DNA of 64,000 nt from CAVRJC01 sp963721435 (GTDB lineage: Bacteria; Actinomycetota; Acidimicrobiia; IMCC26256; DASPTH01), in NCBI GenBank assembly GCA_963721435.1, contig CAVRJC010000005.1:186001-250000 (forward strand). Reading direction: 5' to 3'. The position numbers were made by a program, and so were the translations under genes. The notes under the pieces were generated by a model. The model ran no database searches, was not told the DNA's origin, and was given only the letters and a program-made list of their open reading frames with translations. Of this stretch, positions 44,193 through 53,956 are shown piece after piece (the stretch's first letter is position 1; the number at the start of each line of letters is the position of its first letter).

Positions 44193-45157
44193 GCCCGCGC
44201 CCACAAGTCGGCCCCCGCCTGCAGCGTGTCCTTGCGCTGGTCCCGTACGTCCTCGCGCATCCCTTTGTGACCGTCACCGAGCTGGCGGAGCGGTTCGAGA
44301 TCTCCGAGCAGGAGCTCGAGCGCGAGCTCGAGCTCCTGCCGATGTGCGGGCTGCCGCCCTACACCGCGGACCGCCTGATCGACGTCGCGATCGTCGACGG
44401 CGAAGTGACCATCCGCCTCGCGGAGTACTTCGAGCGTCCGTTGCGGCTCAGCCCCGCCGAGGGCCTCGCGCTCCTCGCCGCCGGCCGCGCGTTGCTGGCC
44501 GTGCCGGGCTCGGACCCCGTCGGCCCGCTCGGCCGGGCACTGGACAAGCTCGAGGACACCCTGGGCGCACGCGGGCGGCTCGCCGTCGAAGTGGGTGCCG
44601 GTGGCGACCACCTCGAACGACTCACCGACGCGGCCACCGACCACGAACGCGTCGAGATCGACTACTACTCGTTCGCACGCGACGAGATGACGACCCGCGT
44701 CGTCGATCCCTGGCGCGTCTTCCACGCATTCGGTGCGTGGTACCTCGCGGCCTGGTGCCACCGCGCCGAGGACGAGCGCCTCTTCCGCGTCGACCGCGTG
44801 CGAGCGGTCCGGCCACTGGGCACCCACTTCGAGCCGCCGCCCCGCCCCGACGACGACATCCCGGACCTCGTCTACTCGCCGCAGCCCGACGACCCCCGTG
44901 TGACCCTGGAGCTGGCGCCCGACGCCGGCTGGGTGGTCGAGAGCTATCCGTACGAATCGGCCGTCGAGCGCGCGAGCGGCACCTGGGAGGTCGTGCTCGC
45001 GGTCAGCGAGCCGGCGTGGCTCGAGCGCCTCCTCCTGTCGCTCGGCCCCGATGCCGCAGTGGCCGGGCCGACCGAGTTCCGGGACCTCGCCGCACGTGCT
45101 GCGACGCGGCTGCGCGCCCGCTACGGGGCGAGAGAGTCCGCCACCCGCGTCCGTTGA
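44189..45157 (+). CDS. pafC: WYL-domain regulator PafC
   Basis: 322 aa, GTG overlapping the pafB stop (GTGA). Winged-helix N-terminus (LQRVLALVPYVLAHPFVTVTELAERF), then a WYL domain (VDPWRVFHAFGAWYLAAWCHRAEDERLFRVDRV) and a C-terminal WCX region. Partner of PafB in the damage-responsive transcription factor. The overlap favours equal synthesis of both subunits. Confidence 0.88.
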   Translation: MSPRPQVGPRLQRVLALVPYVLAHPFVTVTELAERFEISEQELERELELLPMCGLPPYTADRLIDVAIVDGEVTIRLAEYFERPLRLSPAEGLALLAAGRALLAVPGSDPVGPLGRALDKLEDTLGARGRLAVEVGAGGDHLERLTDAATDHERVEIDYYSFARDEMTTRVVDPWRVFHAFGAWYLAAWCHRAEDERLFRVDRVRAVRPLGTHFEPPPRPDDDIPDLVYSPQPDDPRVTLELAPDAGWVVESYPYESAVERASGTWEVVLAVSEPAWLERLLLSLGPDAAVAGPTEFRDLAARAATRLRARYGARESATRVR

Positions 45158-45199
45158 ACCCTCTCCGGCGCGCGAGGATGAAGCAGTGGAGCATCCTTC

Positions 45200-45913
45200 G
45201 TGACTGACGACGTGACCGCGACGACGGCACCAACTGCATCTGTCACCGCTCCGCCGGACGGTCCGTTGCCGCCCGAGACCGCCGACGACACGCCGTCGGA
45301 ACCGCCGAAGGAGAAGCCGCGCATCAGCCGTACGGCCATCGAGTGGGGGATCCTGCTCGTCGCCGCGATCGTCCTCGCGCTCGTCATCAAGACGTTCCTC
45401 TTCCAGGCCTTCTACATCCCCTCCGAGTCGATGGTCCCGACACTCGAGGTCGGCGACCGCGTGCTCGTCAACAAGCTGAGCTACGACCTCCACGACGTCC
45501 ACCGCGGCGACATCGTGGTCTTCGAGGCCGAGCCCAACCCCGGTTGGCGCAACACCGGCATCACCGACCTCGTGAAGCGCGTCATCGCGCTCCCGGGCGA
45601 GACCGTCACGGCGTGTGGTGACACTGCCGACCTCGCGAACAAGGTCTGCATCAACGGGCGCGAGCTGAAGGAGACCTATCTCCCCACCGGCACCGTCACC
45701 GACATGACGCAGATCGCGGGCACCAAGAAGTACGGCTGTGCGGCCGACAGCCCCGTCAACGGCTGCACCGTGTTGCCGGGGCACTACTTCGTGATGGGTG
45801 ACAACCGATCACGATCGTCCGACGCCCGTGCGCACGGCGCGATCAAGGGTTCGAGCATCGTGGGCCGCGTCTTCGTGCGCATCTGGCCCCTCGACCGTCT
45901 CGGCTTTCTCTAG
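45200..45913 (+). CDS. lepB: Signal peptidase I
   Basis: 237 aa. One N-terminal membrane helix (GILLVAAIVLALVIKTFLF) after a 40-residue Pro/Thr-rich cytoplasmic tail. Catalytic Ser77 in IPSESMVPTL and Lys126 in LVKRVIALPGE; the C-terminal MGDNRSRSSDARAHG box is intact. Cleaves secretory signal peptides outside the membrane. GTG 45200 with GTGGAG 8 nt upstream. Confidence 0.93.
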   Translation: MTDDVTATTAPTASVTAPPDGPLPPETADDTPSEPPKEKPRISRTAIEWGILLVAAIVLALVIKTFLFQAFYIPSESMVPTLEVGDRVLVNKLSYDLHDVHRGDIVVFEAEPNPGWRNTGITDLVKRVIALPGETVTACGDTADLANKVCINGRELKETYLPTGTVTDMTQIAGTKKYGCAADSPVNGCTVLPGHYFVMGDNRSRSSDARAHGAIKGSSIVGRVFVRIWPLDRLGFL

Positions 45914-45923
45914 TGCGAGTCCC

Positions 45924-46613
45924 TCAGTCACTGAACTCCGCGACGGTCGCGACCATGCGGTCGACGTGGTCGGAGTAGATGCCGTCGACGCCCATCGCGA
46001 GCGCGGCGCGGATGTGGCGCACCTCTTGCACGTCCCACGCGAACGCGCGCACGCCGAAGCGGTGGAAGAGCTCGACGAGCCCCGCGGTCCACTCCGCGTG
46101 GTGCAGGTTCACGACGTCGAGGCCGGCGTCGGCGAGGTTCGCCGCGTACCGCTCCACCGGGCCGCTGATCGATGCCCGGCGGGTCGAGTGGACGAGCTTC
46201 ACCGCCGTCGACTGCTCACGCAGCGCGCGTAGCCGCGAGACGCTGGGGGAGCACAGCCAGAGCCGCTCCTGCGCGTCGACCTCGGCGGCCGACGCGAGGA
46301 TCGGTGACTCGACCCCCTCGGTCTTGAGATCGATCGAGAGCTCGTAGGCCGCGCCGACCTCGCGGTACAGGTCGGCGAGCGACGGCACCTCGAGCTGCGC
46401 GAGGTCGGCGGCGGTGCTGGCGGCGACCCGGATCCGACGGAGGCCACGACGGAACGCGGCGTCGTGCACGAGGACCGCCTGGCCGTCCGCCGCGAGATGG
46501 GCGTCGGTCTCGAGCCCGCGCGCGCCCCGCTCCAGCGCCCGTGCGAACGCGGGGAGCGTGTTCTCGGGGAGATCGGCACGGGCGCCCCGGTGGGCGAAGG
46601 TGATCGGCGTCAC
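45924..46613 (-). CDS. Glycerophosphodiester phosphodiesterase
   Basis: 229 aa TIM-barrel GDPD. N-terminal ITFAHRGARADLPENTLPAF supplies the His-Arg and Glu metal ligands; ETDAHLAADGQAVLVHD adds the rest. Hydrolyses glycerophosphodiesters to glycerol 3-phosphate. GTG 46613 is taken because the family motif begins four residues later. No signal peptide, so probably cytoplasmic. Confidence 0.88.
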   Translation of the reverse strand: MTPITFAHRGARADLPENTLPAFARALERGARGLETDAHLAADGQAVLVHDAAFRRGLRRIRVAASTAADLAQLEVPSLADLYREVGAAYELSIDLKTEGVESPILASAAEVDAQERLWLCSPSVSRLRALREQSTAVKLVHSTRRASISGPVERYAANLADAGLDVVNLHHAEWTAGLVELFHRFGVRAFAWDVQEVRHIRAALAMGVDGIYSDHVDRMVATVAEFSD

Positions 46614-46723
46614 AGCACCAGAGTCTGCCGTCCCGTGAGCCTCCACCGGGCTCTCAAGTGACCCCGAGACCGTGCCGATGGGCCTCCCATGGGGCATGAC
46701 GCGTGGTGTGGGGGCATCCTCCG

Positions 46724-47068
46724 ATGACGACGGTGCGGGCACAGTGCCCGTCGTGCGGCGACGTGGCGCTCGAGATCGACGATCTCACGGTGCGAGTCTG
46801 CGACGACGGCGTGACCTCGGGGGCGTACCGCTTCCGGTGCCCGGGCTGCCGGGACACGGTGACCCGTCCGGCCAGTGAGCGGATCGTGGACCTGCTCGTG
46901 TCGGCCGGGGCGACGCACGAGACCTGGCGTTGGCCGGCCGAGCTCAAGGAGCGGCCCGGTGGCCCTCCACTGACCCCCGACGACCTCCTCGACCTGCACG
47001 TGATGCTCGACGACGACGGCTGGTTCGAGCGCCTCGTGGCCTTGGTGCGTCGCACGACCCCTGAGTAG
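46724..47068 (+). CDS. Small zinc-ribbon protein
   Basis: 114 aa from ATG 46724. CPSCG near the N-terminus and RCPGCRDTV 30 residues later form a zinc ribbon. The C-terminal half is an acidic helical domain (LTPDDLLDLHVMLDDDGWFERLVAL). Function unknown. Its TAG stop is embedded in the TAGGCT hexamer of the next gene. Confidence 0.6.
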   Translation: MTTVRAQCPSCGDVALEIDDLTVRVCDDGVTSGAYRFRCPGCRDTVTRPASERIVDLLVSAGATHETWRWPAELKERPGGPPLTPDDLLDLHVMLDDDGWFERLVALVRRTTPE

Positions 47069-47071
47069 GCT
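47066..47071 (+). promoter_or_regulatory. -10 hexamer TAGGCT overlapping the upstream stop codon
   Basis: TAGGCT starts with the stop codon of the zinc-ribbon gene. It lies 8 nt before ATG 47080 and only 2 nt before ATG 47074, favouring the former as the start. Confidence 0.45.
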
Positions 47072-47079
47072 CCATGACC

Positions 47080-47319
47080 ATGGGCGTCTGGGTGGTGGTC
47101 GTGGTGCTGGGAATAGGAGCGGGCGCCGCCGCCGTGTTCTCCCGCCGTCGGTCCGACGACGTCGAGCCCACCGTCCGGGAGTTCGCCGAGTTCCGTGACG
47201 CGATCGGCAAGCAGGTCGCCGGAGCCGCCGCCGACGCCGAGGCCGCGCGTCGTCATCTCGACCGCACGCCGGCGACGGACACTCGCGACCGATCCGGTTC
47301 GCACGAGACGCACGGTTAG
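47080..47319 (+). CDS. Small membrane protein upstream of tatA
   Basis: 79 aa: one N-terminal membrane helix (VWVVVVVLGIGAGAAAVF), then a charged helical tail. ATG 47080 is preferred over 47074 from the -10 spacing. Function unknown; proximity to tatA and tatC suggests, but does not show, a role at the membrane. Confidence 0.5.
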   Translation: MGVWVVVVVLGIGAGAAAVFSRRRSDDVEPTVREFAEFRDAIGKQVAGAAADAEAARRHLDRTPATDTRDRSGSHETHG

Positions 47320-47357
47320 TCTTTTCCCGAGCGCAGTCAACCGGGAAAGGAACCCGA

Positions 47358-47762
47358 ATGCCGTCGCTCGGCCCCGCCGAGATCCTCGTGATCCTCGTCA
47401 TCGCGCTGCTCGTCTTCGGCCCGAACAAGATGCCCGAGATCGCGCGCCAGGTTGGTCGCGGCATGCGCGAGTTCCGGCGCGTGCAACAGCACCTCAGCAC
47501 CGAGCTCCGCGATGTCGTCTCCGAGTTCGACGGCAGCTCCGATGCTGCGCCCGTGCACGACTCGCCGCCGCCCAGCGACCCGGTGCCGACCCTCCCTCCG
47601 AAGTTCGACACCGCGCCCGCTGATGCGTCGATCGAACCGATTGCGCCAGTTGCGCCCGTGGGACCGGCGACCGCCGACGAGCCCCATCCGCCGGCCGATT
47701 CCGAAGCCATCCCTCGCGGACAACGTGTGTGGTCACCTCCGACGCCCCCCGCCGACGCCTGA
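47358..47762 (+). CDS. tatA: Sec-independent translocase TatA/TatB
   Basis: 134 aa. A short N-terminal helix (AEILVILVIALLVFGP) with the FGP hinge, an amphipathic helix (PEIARQVGRGMREFRRVQ) and a long Pro-rich tail. The amphipathic helix length is between TatA and TatB, so the paralogue cannot be fixed. GGAAAGGAA ribosome site; TAGTCT at about 47322 is a likely -10. It overlaps tatC. Confidence 0.85.
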   Translation: MPSLGPAEILVILVIALLVFGPNKMPEIARQVGRGMREFRRVQQHLSTELRDVVSEFDGSSDAAPVHDSPPPSDPVPTLPPKFDTAPADASIEPIAPVAPVGPATADEPHPPADSEAIPRGQRVWSPPTPPADA

Positions 47763-48508
47763 CCCGCTTCGTGCCGATCCGACGCCGCCGGGCAACCGAC
47801 GGCCGGATGACGGTGGTCGAGCACCTGTCGGAGCTGCGAAGCCGGCTGGTGATCTGCATCATCGCGGTCGTGATCGCCGGCACGATCATGTTCATCCTGT
47901 CGACGGAGGTGATCAGCTTCCTCGTCACGTTCTACAAGGACGCGACCGGGAGGCCGAAGGGGACGCTGATCTTCACGGGCCCGCTCGACGCGTTCGCGAC
48001 GAGGTTGAAGATCGCGACGTACGGCGGCATCGTGCTGGCGTCACCCGTCTGGCTGTACGAGCTCTGGCGCTTCATCACACCGGGGCTGAACCCCAAGGAG
48101 AAGCGCTACGCGGTCCCGTTCGTCCTGACGTCGATCGTGCTGTTCATCGTCGGCGGGATCGTCGCGCTCTTCACCCTCGAGCCCGCGTTGAACTTCCTGC
48201 TGAACATCGGCGGGTCCGACCTCAAGCCGCTGCTCACCGCCGATCGCTACATCTCGCTGGTCGCGCTGATGATCGTCGCCTTCGGGCTCTCGTTCGAGTT
48301 CCCCGTGGTGCTGATGTTCCTCCTGCTCGCCCGCGTCATCTCGACGCAGCAGCTCCGCCAGTGGCGGCGCTGGGCCATCGTGGCGATCGTCGTGTTCGCC
48401 GCGGTGATCACTCCGAGCCAGGATCCCTACTCACTGTTCGCGATGGCGATACCCATGTACATCTTCTATGAAGCCGTGATCATCATCGGAAGGCTGCTCA
48501 AGCGATGA
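47729..48508 (+). CDS. tatC: Sec-independent translocase TatC
   Basis: 259 aa. Receptor subunit of the twin-arginine translocase, six helices. Conserved MTVVEHLSELRSRL at the N-terminus, the ELWRFITPGLNPKEKR loop and FGLSFEFPVVL with the key Glu. GTG 47729 overlaps tatA by 34 nt; a later start at the MTVVEHL Met (47807) is possible. The next small gene overlaps by 4 nt. Confidence 0.93.
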   Translation: MVTSDAPRRRLTRFVPIRRRRATDGRMTVVEHLSELRSRLVICIIAVVIAGTIMFILSTEVISFLVTFYKDATGRPKGTLIFTGPLDAFATRLKIATYGGIVLASPVWLYELWRFITPGLNPKEKRYAVPFVLTSIVLFIVGGIVALFTLEPALNFLLNIGGSDLKPLLTADRYISLVALMIVAFGLSFEFPVVLMFLLLARVISTQQLRQWRRWAIVAIVVFAAVITPSQDPYSLFAMAIPMYIFYEAVIIIGRLLKR

Positions 48509-48726
48509 GCCAACGACGTCGGACCCCCTACAAGGCACCGCGCGACCGGCGCGAAGTGATGGTGGCCGTGCTCTGCGCGGTCGCCGTCGTCGTCGTCACC
48601 GCGACACTGGTCTGGGTGTTCCGGCCCAACAAGGACCTCGGCTCCGACAAGACGGTCTTCCCCGAGCCGACCTCGACCGTGATCCCGGCCGAGACGACCC
48701 TCCCCGCCACCACGACGGCGCCCTGA
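48505..48726 (+). CDS. Small membrane protein between tatC and helY
   Basis: 73 aa: basic N-terminus, one helix (MVAVLCAVAVVVVTATLVWVF) and a Thr/Pro-rich exported tail. ATG overlaps the tatC stop (ATGA), so it is translated with the Tat genes. Function unknown. Confidence 0.6.
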   Translation: MSQRRRTPYKAPRDRREVMVAVLCAVAVVVVTATLVWVFRPNKDLGSDKTVFPEPTSTVIPAETTLPATTTAP

Positions 48727-48741
48727 GCTGCGCCGAGCCAC

Positions 48742-51404
48742 GTGCCTGACCGCCTCCGGACCGACTTCGAGGCCAGCCGCGGGTTCCCCCTCGACCGGTT
48801 CCAGCAGCGCGCGCTCGACGCGCTCGATGCAGGCACCAACGTGCTGGTCGCGGCACCGACGGGCTCCGGGAAGACCGTCATCGCCGAGTACGCAATCGCG
48901 CGCGCGCTCGCCGAGGGCGGCAAGGGCTTCTACACCACGCCCCTGAAGGCGCTCTCGAACCAGAAGTACGGCGACCTCGTCGAGGCCCACGGCGCGGCTG
49001 CCGTCGGGCTGCTCACCGGCGACAACTCGGTGCACGGAGACGCCCGCATCGTCGTGATGACCACCGAAGTGCTGCGCAACATGATCTACGCCGCGTCGCC
49101 GGCGCTCGACGCCCTGCGCGTCGTCGTGCTCGACGAGGTGCACTACCTCCAGGACCGGTACCGAGGACCCGTGTGGGAGGAGGTCATCGTGCACCTTGCC
49201 GCGTCGGTGCGGCTGGTGTGCCTCTCGGCGACGGTCTCGAACGCCGAGGAGGTGGCGGCCTGGATCGAGACCGTGCGCGGGCCGACCACGGCCATCATCG
49301 AAGAGGACCGGCCGGTGCGGCTCGAGCACCGGTACCTCATCGCCGAGCGCGGCAGCGAGCGCCTCCACCTGCTGCCGACGTTCGTCACCGAGCCCGACGG
49401 CCCGACGCGCGGCGCGCTCGTCCCCAATCCCGAGGCAACGCGGCTCGACGGCGGCCGGACCACACGCGGGCGGGGAGCGCGGGCCGCGAGCGCGACCGGG
49501 GCCGTGGCCGCCTGCGCACGCCGGGACGGGTCGAGACCGTCGAGCTGCTGGCCGCCGAGCGGATGCTCCCCGCCATCGACTTCGTGTTCAGCCGCGCCGG
49601 GTGCGACCAGGCGGTCGAGCAGTGCCTCGGAGCCGGACTCAGCCTCACGAACCCCGGTGAGCGAGCCGAGATCCGCGCCATCGTCGAGCGCAAGACGGCC
49701 GCGCTCACCGACGAGGATCTCGACGTCCTCGACTACGGGCGCTGGCTCGCCGGCATCGAGGCCGGCTTCGCGGCCCACCACGCGGGCATGGTGCCGCCGA
49801 TGAAGGAAGCGGTGGAAGAGGCCTTCGCGACCGGGCTCGTCAAGGTCGTGTTCGCCACCGAGACCCTCGCGCTCGGGATCAACATGCCCGCGCGGTCCGT
49901 CGTGATCGAGAAGCTCTCGAAGTTCACCGGTGAGCGTCACGAGTTCCTCACGCCGGGGGAGTACACGCAGCTCACCGGGCGGGCCGGGCGGCGTGGCATC
50001 GACGACCTCGGCTACGCGGTCGTCTGCTGGAGCCCGTTCGTGCCCTTCGACCAGGTCGCGTCGCTCGCGTCACGCCGCACCGACGCGCTGCGGTCGTCGT
50101 TCCGGCCCACGTACAACATGGCCGCCAACCTCGTCCGCCGCTACGACGCCGCGGAGGCGCATCACCTCCTGAACCTCTCGTTCGCCCAGTTCCACGCCGA
50201 CCGCGACGTCGTCGCGCTCGAGCGCCAGCTGGGGCGCAACGCGGAGACCCTGGCACGCGCCCGGGCGGCCGCGCACAGCGACTTCGGCGACATCGAGGAC
50301 TACCGGCGGCTCCAGGGCCAGCTCTCCGCGGTACGGCGCGAGCACGGCGACCAGCGCAAGGTCGAAGACGCGCTCCGCGCCCTGAAGCCGGGCGACGTGA
50401 TCCTGCACCGTCGCCGCGGCGGCCGCCTCGCGATCCTCGCCCACGACCGCGGCCGCGCCGACACCCGCCTGCTCGCGCTCAGCGCCTCCCGTGGCCTCGT
50501 GCGCCTGGGCGTCGACGACTTCGACGCGCCGCCCCAGTCCGTCGCCCACATCGAGCTTCCCCAGCCGCACGCGCCGAAGAGCGCGTCCTTCCGCAAGCAG
50601 ACATCGGAGCGGCTCCGGCGGGCGAAGCTGCGTGACACCAGCGTGCGATCGCCACGCGACGACCGTCGTGAGCTCGAGCTGACCGAAGCCCTCGCCGCGC
50701 ACCCCGTGGCCCGCGATCCCGAACTCACCACCAAGTTGAAGGCCGCGGCCGCGGTCGAACGACTCGAACGCGACGTCGTACGCAGCGAGCGCAGAGTGCG
50801 CGGCCGGAGCGAGAGCCTCGCCCGTCAATTCGACCGCGTGCTGCGCGTGCTCGAGTCGTGGGGCTACGTCGACGGCTGGTCGCTCACCGACGCCGGCGAG
50901 CGGCTCGCCCGCCTCTACACCGAGACCGATCTCATGCTCGCGGAGGCGATCGGCGACGGGCTGCTCGACGGGCTGCGCGCACCGGAGCTCGCGGCAGTCG
51001 TGTCGTGCTTCACGTACGAGCGGCGCGGACCGGACGGCCCGGGGGCGTTGCCACCGCCCCGCTGGCCGAGCAAGACCGTCGCGCAGCGCGTGCGCGCGAT
51101 CGAGCGCATCGCGCGGGATCTCAATCACAACGAGGACGACGCCGGGCTCCCCGAGACCCGTGGCCCCGACCCGGGGTTCACGCTCCACATCGCCGAGTGG
51201 GTGGGCGGCGACCCGCTCGCCGACGTGCTCGACGACGACGAGATGACGGGCGGCGACTTCGTGCGGAACGTGAAGCAGTGCATCGACCTGCTCGGGCAGG
51301 TGGCGACGGTCGCACCCAACGAGCACACGCGCGACACCGCTCGTGAGGCCGCCGCAGGATGCAACCGTGGTGTCGTCGCCGCCTCGAGTGTCGCGGGCGC
51401 GTGA
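48742..51404 (+). CDS. helY: Ski2/Mtr4-like DEVH-box helicase HelY (frame broken near 49475)
   Basis: About 887 aa in two frames. First part: APTGSGKTVIAEYAI (Walker A), TTPLKALSNQKY, VVLDEVHYLQD (DEVH box) and LSATVSNAEE. Second part: ATETLALGINMPA and QLTGRAGRRGID (motif VI), then the long C-terminal region with a DSHCT-like domain. The frame changes in a GC-rich Gly/Arg linker near 49475, consistent with one inserted base. Probably an RNA helicase; helY follows tatAC in many Actinobacteria. Confidence 0.88.
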
Positions 51405-51414
51405 GACACAGACG

Positions 51415-51466
51415 GTGATCGGGAGCCCATGATCGAGAGCCCATGATCGAGAGCCCATGATCGAGA
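51415..51466 (+). repeat. 14-bp tandem repeat array carrying successive start codons
   Basis: Unit ATGATCGAGAGCCC at 51429 and 51443, a diverged copy GTGATCGGGAGCCC at 51415 and a partial copy at 51457. Each unit opens a five-codon frame (M/V-I-E/G-S-P) whose TGA overlaps the next ATG; only the last opens the long gene. Confidence 0.8.
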
Positions 51467-52128
51467 AGGGCGTGCCCTGGGGTCATCCCGCACGCGGTCC
51501 CGCCGACTTCGACCTCGCCGGTGACGACGTCGCGCTGGCCGCGGCCGTCACCGCGCGACCGCACGCGCGCGTCGTGTTCCGCCCCACGTCGGCGTCCGAC
51601 TTCGCCCGTGCCGTCGGGATCGCGGTCGACGCCACGCCGGATCGCCACGAGCCCACCGAGCTGCCCTGCGACCTCCTGCGCGTCCACACGGGCGGCGCGG
51701 CGACGACGGCGGTCAACATGGTCGTCGTCGGTGTCGCACCCGATCGGCAGCGTTGGACGAGCCGGAGCTCGCGCGTGCGCGTGACGGTCGACGGTCGCCC
51801 GGTGCACGCTGGCCCGGCCACCGCCGTCGTCGTCGCCAACGGCCAGTACCTGCGCGGCGCGGACGTCGTGCCGCGCGGCCATCCGGGTGACGGCCGCGCC
51901 GAGGTGCACGTGTACGCGCTCGCCCGCGGCGAGCGGCGGCGCATGCGCGAGCGCCTCCCGCGCGGCGAGCAGGTGCCGCACCCCCGGATCACGACCACGA
52001 GCGGCCGGAGCGTCGTGATCGAGAGCCTCGCGGCTCCGGTGCCGCTCGAGGTCGACGGCCTGCCCGCCGGGAACACGGCCGCCGTGACCGTCGACGTGAC
52101 GCCCGCGGCCTTTTCGCTCCTGCTGTAA
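51457..52128 (+). CDS. Diacylglycerol-kinase C-terminal-domain-like protein
   Basis: 223 aa. The N-terminus MIEKGVPWGHPARGPADF and the DAG-kinase/YegS C-terminal beta-sandwich pattern (VVVANGQYLRGADVVPRGHPGDG, then MRERLPRGEQVPHP and PLEVDGLPAG) match an actinobacterial group often found beside the tat-helicase genes. The ATP-binding N-lobe of true lipid kinases is not present, so activity is doubtful; lipid binding is an inference. The start is the last of a tandem array of ATG codons. Confidence 0.68.
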   Translation: MIEKGVPWGHPARGPADFDLAGDDVALAAAVTARPHARVVFRPTSASDFARAVGIAVDATPDRHEPTELPCDLLRVHTGGAATTAVNMVVVGVAPDRQRWTSRSSRVRVTVDGRPVHAGPATAVVVANGQYLRGADVVPRGHPGDGRAEVHVYALARGERRRMRERLPRGEQVPHPRITTTSGRSVVIESLAAPVPLEVDGLPAGNTAAVTVDVTPAAFSLLL

Positions 52129-52212
52129 TCGGAGAGCAGACTTGGGTCCACCGGGCTCCATCGGCGCGCCGATACCATCGGCCGTCCCCGGGGGGAACGG
52201 AGGCCGAGACCG

Positions 52213-53823
52213 GTGGGCGTGTACACCTTGGAGCAGTTCACCGACGAGGAAGCGGCCGTCCTCCGGCCGTACTTCACGAACCTCGACCAACCGGTCTTCG
52301 CGCTGGTCAACCTGCCAGAGGTCGTGAAGGGCGCGCTGTTCGCCCGCTACTCGCGCACACACAAGAGCCTGCGCCGCCTCTTCCTGGACGAGTTCGTCTC
52401 CGACCTCGATCTCACCGGCGACCTCACGGTCGACGCCACCGTCGGCCTCCGCCGCGCCGAGGAGCTCTACGAGCGGGTGTTCATGGAGTACGGCGACGAC
52501 TCCGTCGCCCAGCTCGGCGGGGTGCACCTCGCGTGCGAACAGTCCTCGAACCTGCTCACGAAGATCCTCGAGTGGGGCCGGCTCATGGCCTACCTCGAGC
52601 AGTCGACCCGCTACATCCCATACGACGACAAGCTCGGTGGCCGCTACCGCTACTACCGCGACTCGGCGGTGCTGGCCGATCGTGACCTCGCGTGGCGCTA
52701 CATCGCCGACATGGACGCCCTCTTCGAGACGTACTCGGCGATGCTCCCCACGCTCGTCGACTGGGCCCGTGAGCGCTATCCCAAGGATCCCGCCGACTCG
52801 CACTTCGTCTACAAGCAGACGATCAAGGCGAAGGCCTGCGACGCCGCGCGCGGCATCCTGCCCGCGGCGACGCTCTCGAACGTCGGCATCTACGGCACCG
52901 GTCAGGCGTTCGAGGCGCTCCTGCTCCGCATGCGTGCGCACCCCCTGCCCGAAGCCCGCAGCTACGCCGCGACCATGCTCGACGAGCTCCGCAAGGTCAT
53001 CCCGTCGTTCCTCGCGCGTGTCGACCGCGAGGACCGCGGTGTCGTGTGGAGCGCGTACCTCGCCGAAACCCGCGCGTCCACCGCCGAGCTCGTGGCGCGG
53101 CTGTTCGAGGGCGACGCCGCGGAGCCGCGGCCGAACGTGTCCCTCACCGACTTCGATCCCGACGCCGAAGACAAGCTCCTGGGCGCGATCTGCTACCCGC
53201 AGACGCACCTGCCCGACGACCAGGTCATGGCGCGGGTCCGCACCCTCACCGAGGGTGAGCGCGCCGAGCTGCTGCGTGCGTACGTGGGGGAGCGGCGCAA
53301 CCGGCGTCACCGGCCCGGGCGCGCGTTCGAACGCGTCGACTACCGCTTCGACGTCCTCGCCGACTACGGCGCGTTCCGTGACCTGCAACGTCACCGCATG
53401 CTCACCATCGAATGGCAGCGGCTGTCAGTCGAGCACGGGTACGAGGTGCCGGAGCCGATCGTCGAGGCCGGCCTCACGCAACCGTTCGAAGACGCAATGG
53501 GGCGGTCCGCCGATCTCCACGACGCCCTCGTCGGGCGGTATCCCGAGCAGGCCGGGTACGCGGTCTCGCTCGCGTACCGGGTGCGGTTCGCGATGCAGAT
53601 GAACGCGCGGGAGGCGATGCACCTCCTGGAGCTGCGCACCGCACCGTCGGGACACCCCTCGTACCGCCGGATCGCGCAGGAGATGCACCGGCTGATCGCG
53701 GAGCAGGCCGGGCACCGCGCGATCGCGGCGGCGATGAGCTACGTGGATCACACGACCTACGAGCTCGAGCGCCTCGCCGCCGAGCGCGCCGCGGAGGCGC
53801 GGCGCGCACCCGGCGCGGTGTGA
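52213..53823 (+). CDS. Double-length ThyX-like flavoprotein
   Basis: 536 aa, twice the normal ThyX size. The N-terminal half carries GRLMAYLEQSTRYIPYD, aligning with the second half of the ThyX signature (EQSxRY). The C-terminal half carries QRHRMLTIEWQRLS, aligning with its first half (RHRxxS). Neither half has a complete RHRxxS...S-R motif. Genuine ThyX makes dTMP from dUMP with FAD and folate. Whether this form does is open. GTG 52213 with a GGAGG site 8-9 nt upstream. Confidence 0.78.
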   Translation: MGVYTLEQFTDEEAAVLRPYFTNLDQPVFALVNLPEVVKGALFARYSRTHKSLRRLFLDEFVSDLDLTGDLTVDATVGLRRAEELYERVFMEYGDDSVAQLGGVHLACEQSSNLLTKILEWGRLMAYLEQSTRYIPYDDKLGGRYRYYRDSAVLADRDLAWRYIADMDALFETYSAMLPTLVDWARERYPKDPADSHFVYKQTIKAKACDAARGILPAATLSNVGIYGTGQAFEALLLRMRAHPLPEARSYAATMLDELRKVIPSFLARVDREDRGVVWSAYLAETRASTAELVARLFEGDAAEPRPNVSLTDFDPDAEDKLLGAICYPQTHLPDDQVMARVRTLTEGERAELLRAYVGERRNRRHRPGRAFERVDYRFDVLADYGAFRDLQRHRMLTIEWQRLSVEHGYEVPEPIVEAGLTQPFEDAMGRSADLHDALVGRYPEQAGYAVSLAYRVRFAMQMNAREAMHLLELRTAPSGHPSYRRIAQEMHRLIAEQAGHRAIAAAMSYVDHTTYELERLAAERAAEARRAPGAV

Positions 53824-53956
53824 AAAAGGTCTGACCCGACGAAAATTTCTTCGATGCTCTGACCAGGATCGACGCGCGTCGGTGCAGGTCACGGGCTCAC
53901 GCTCGCGCGTGCTTGCGCTTGACAGAGACCCCGCTCGTGCGGCGTACTACGAGGCG

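Noticed and set aside
45178..45207. Nine-codon frame (MKQWSILRD) overlapping the lepB start
   Set aside because: lepB has its own GTGGAG site within it; no -10 at leaderless spacing was seen, so a leader peptide is not supported.
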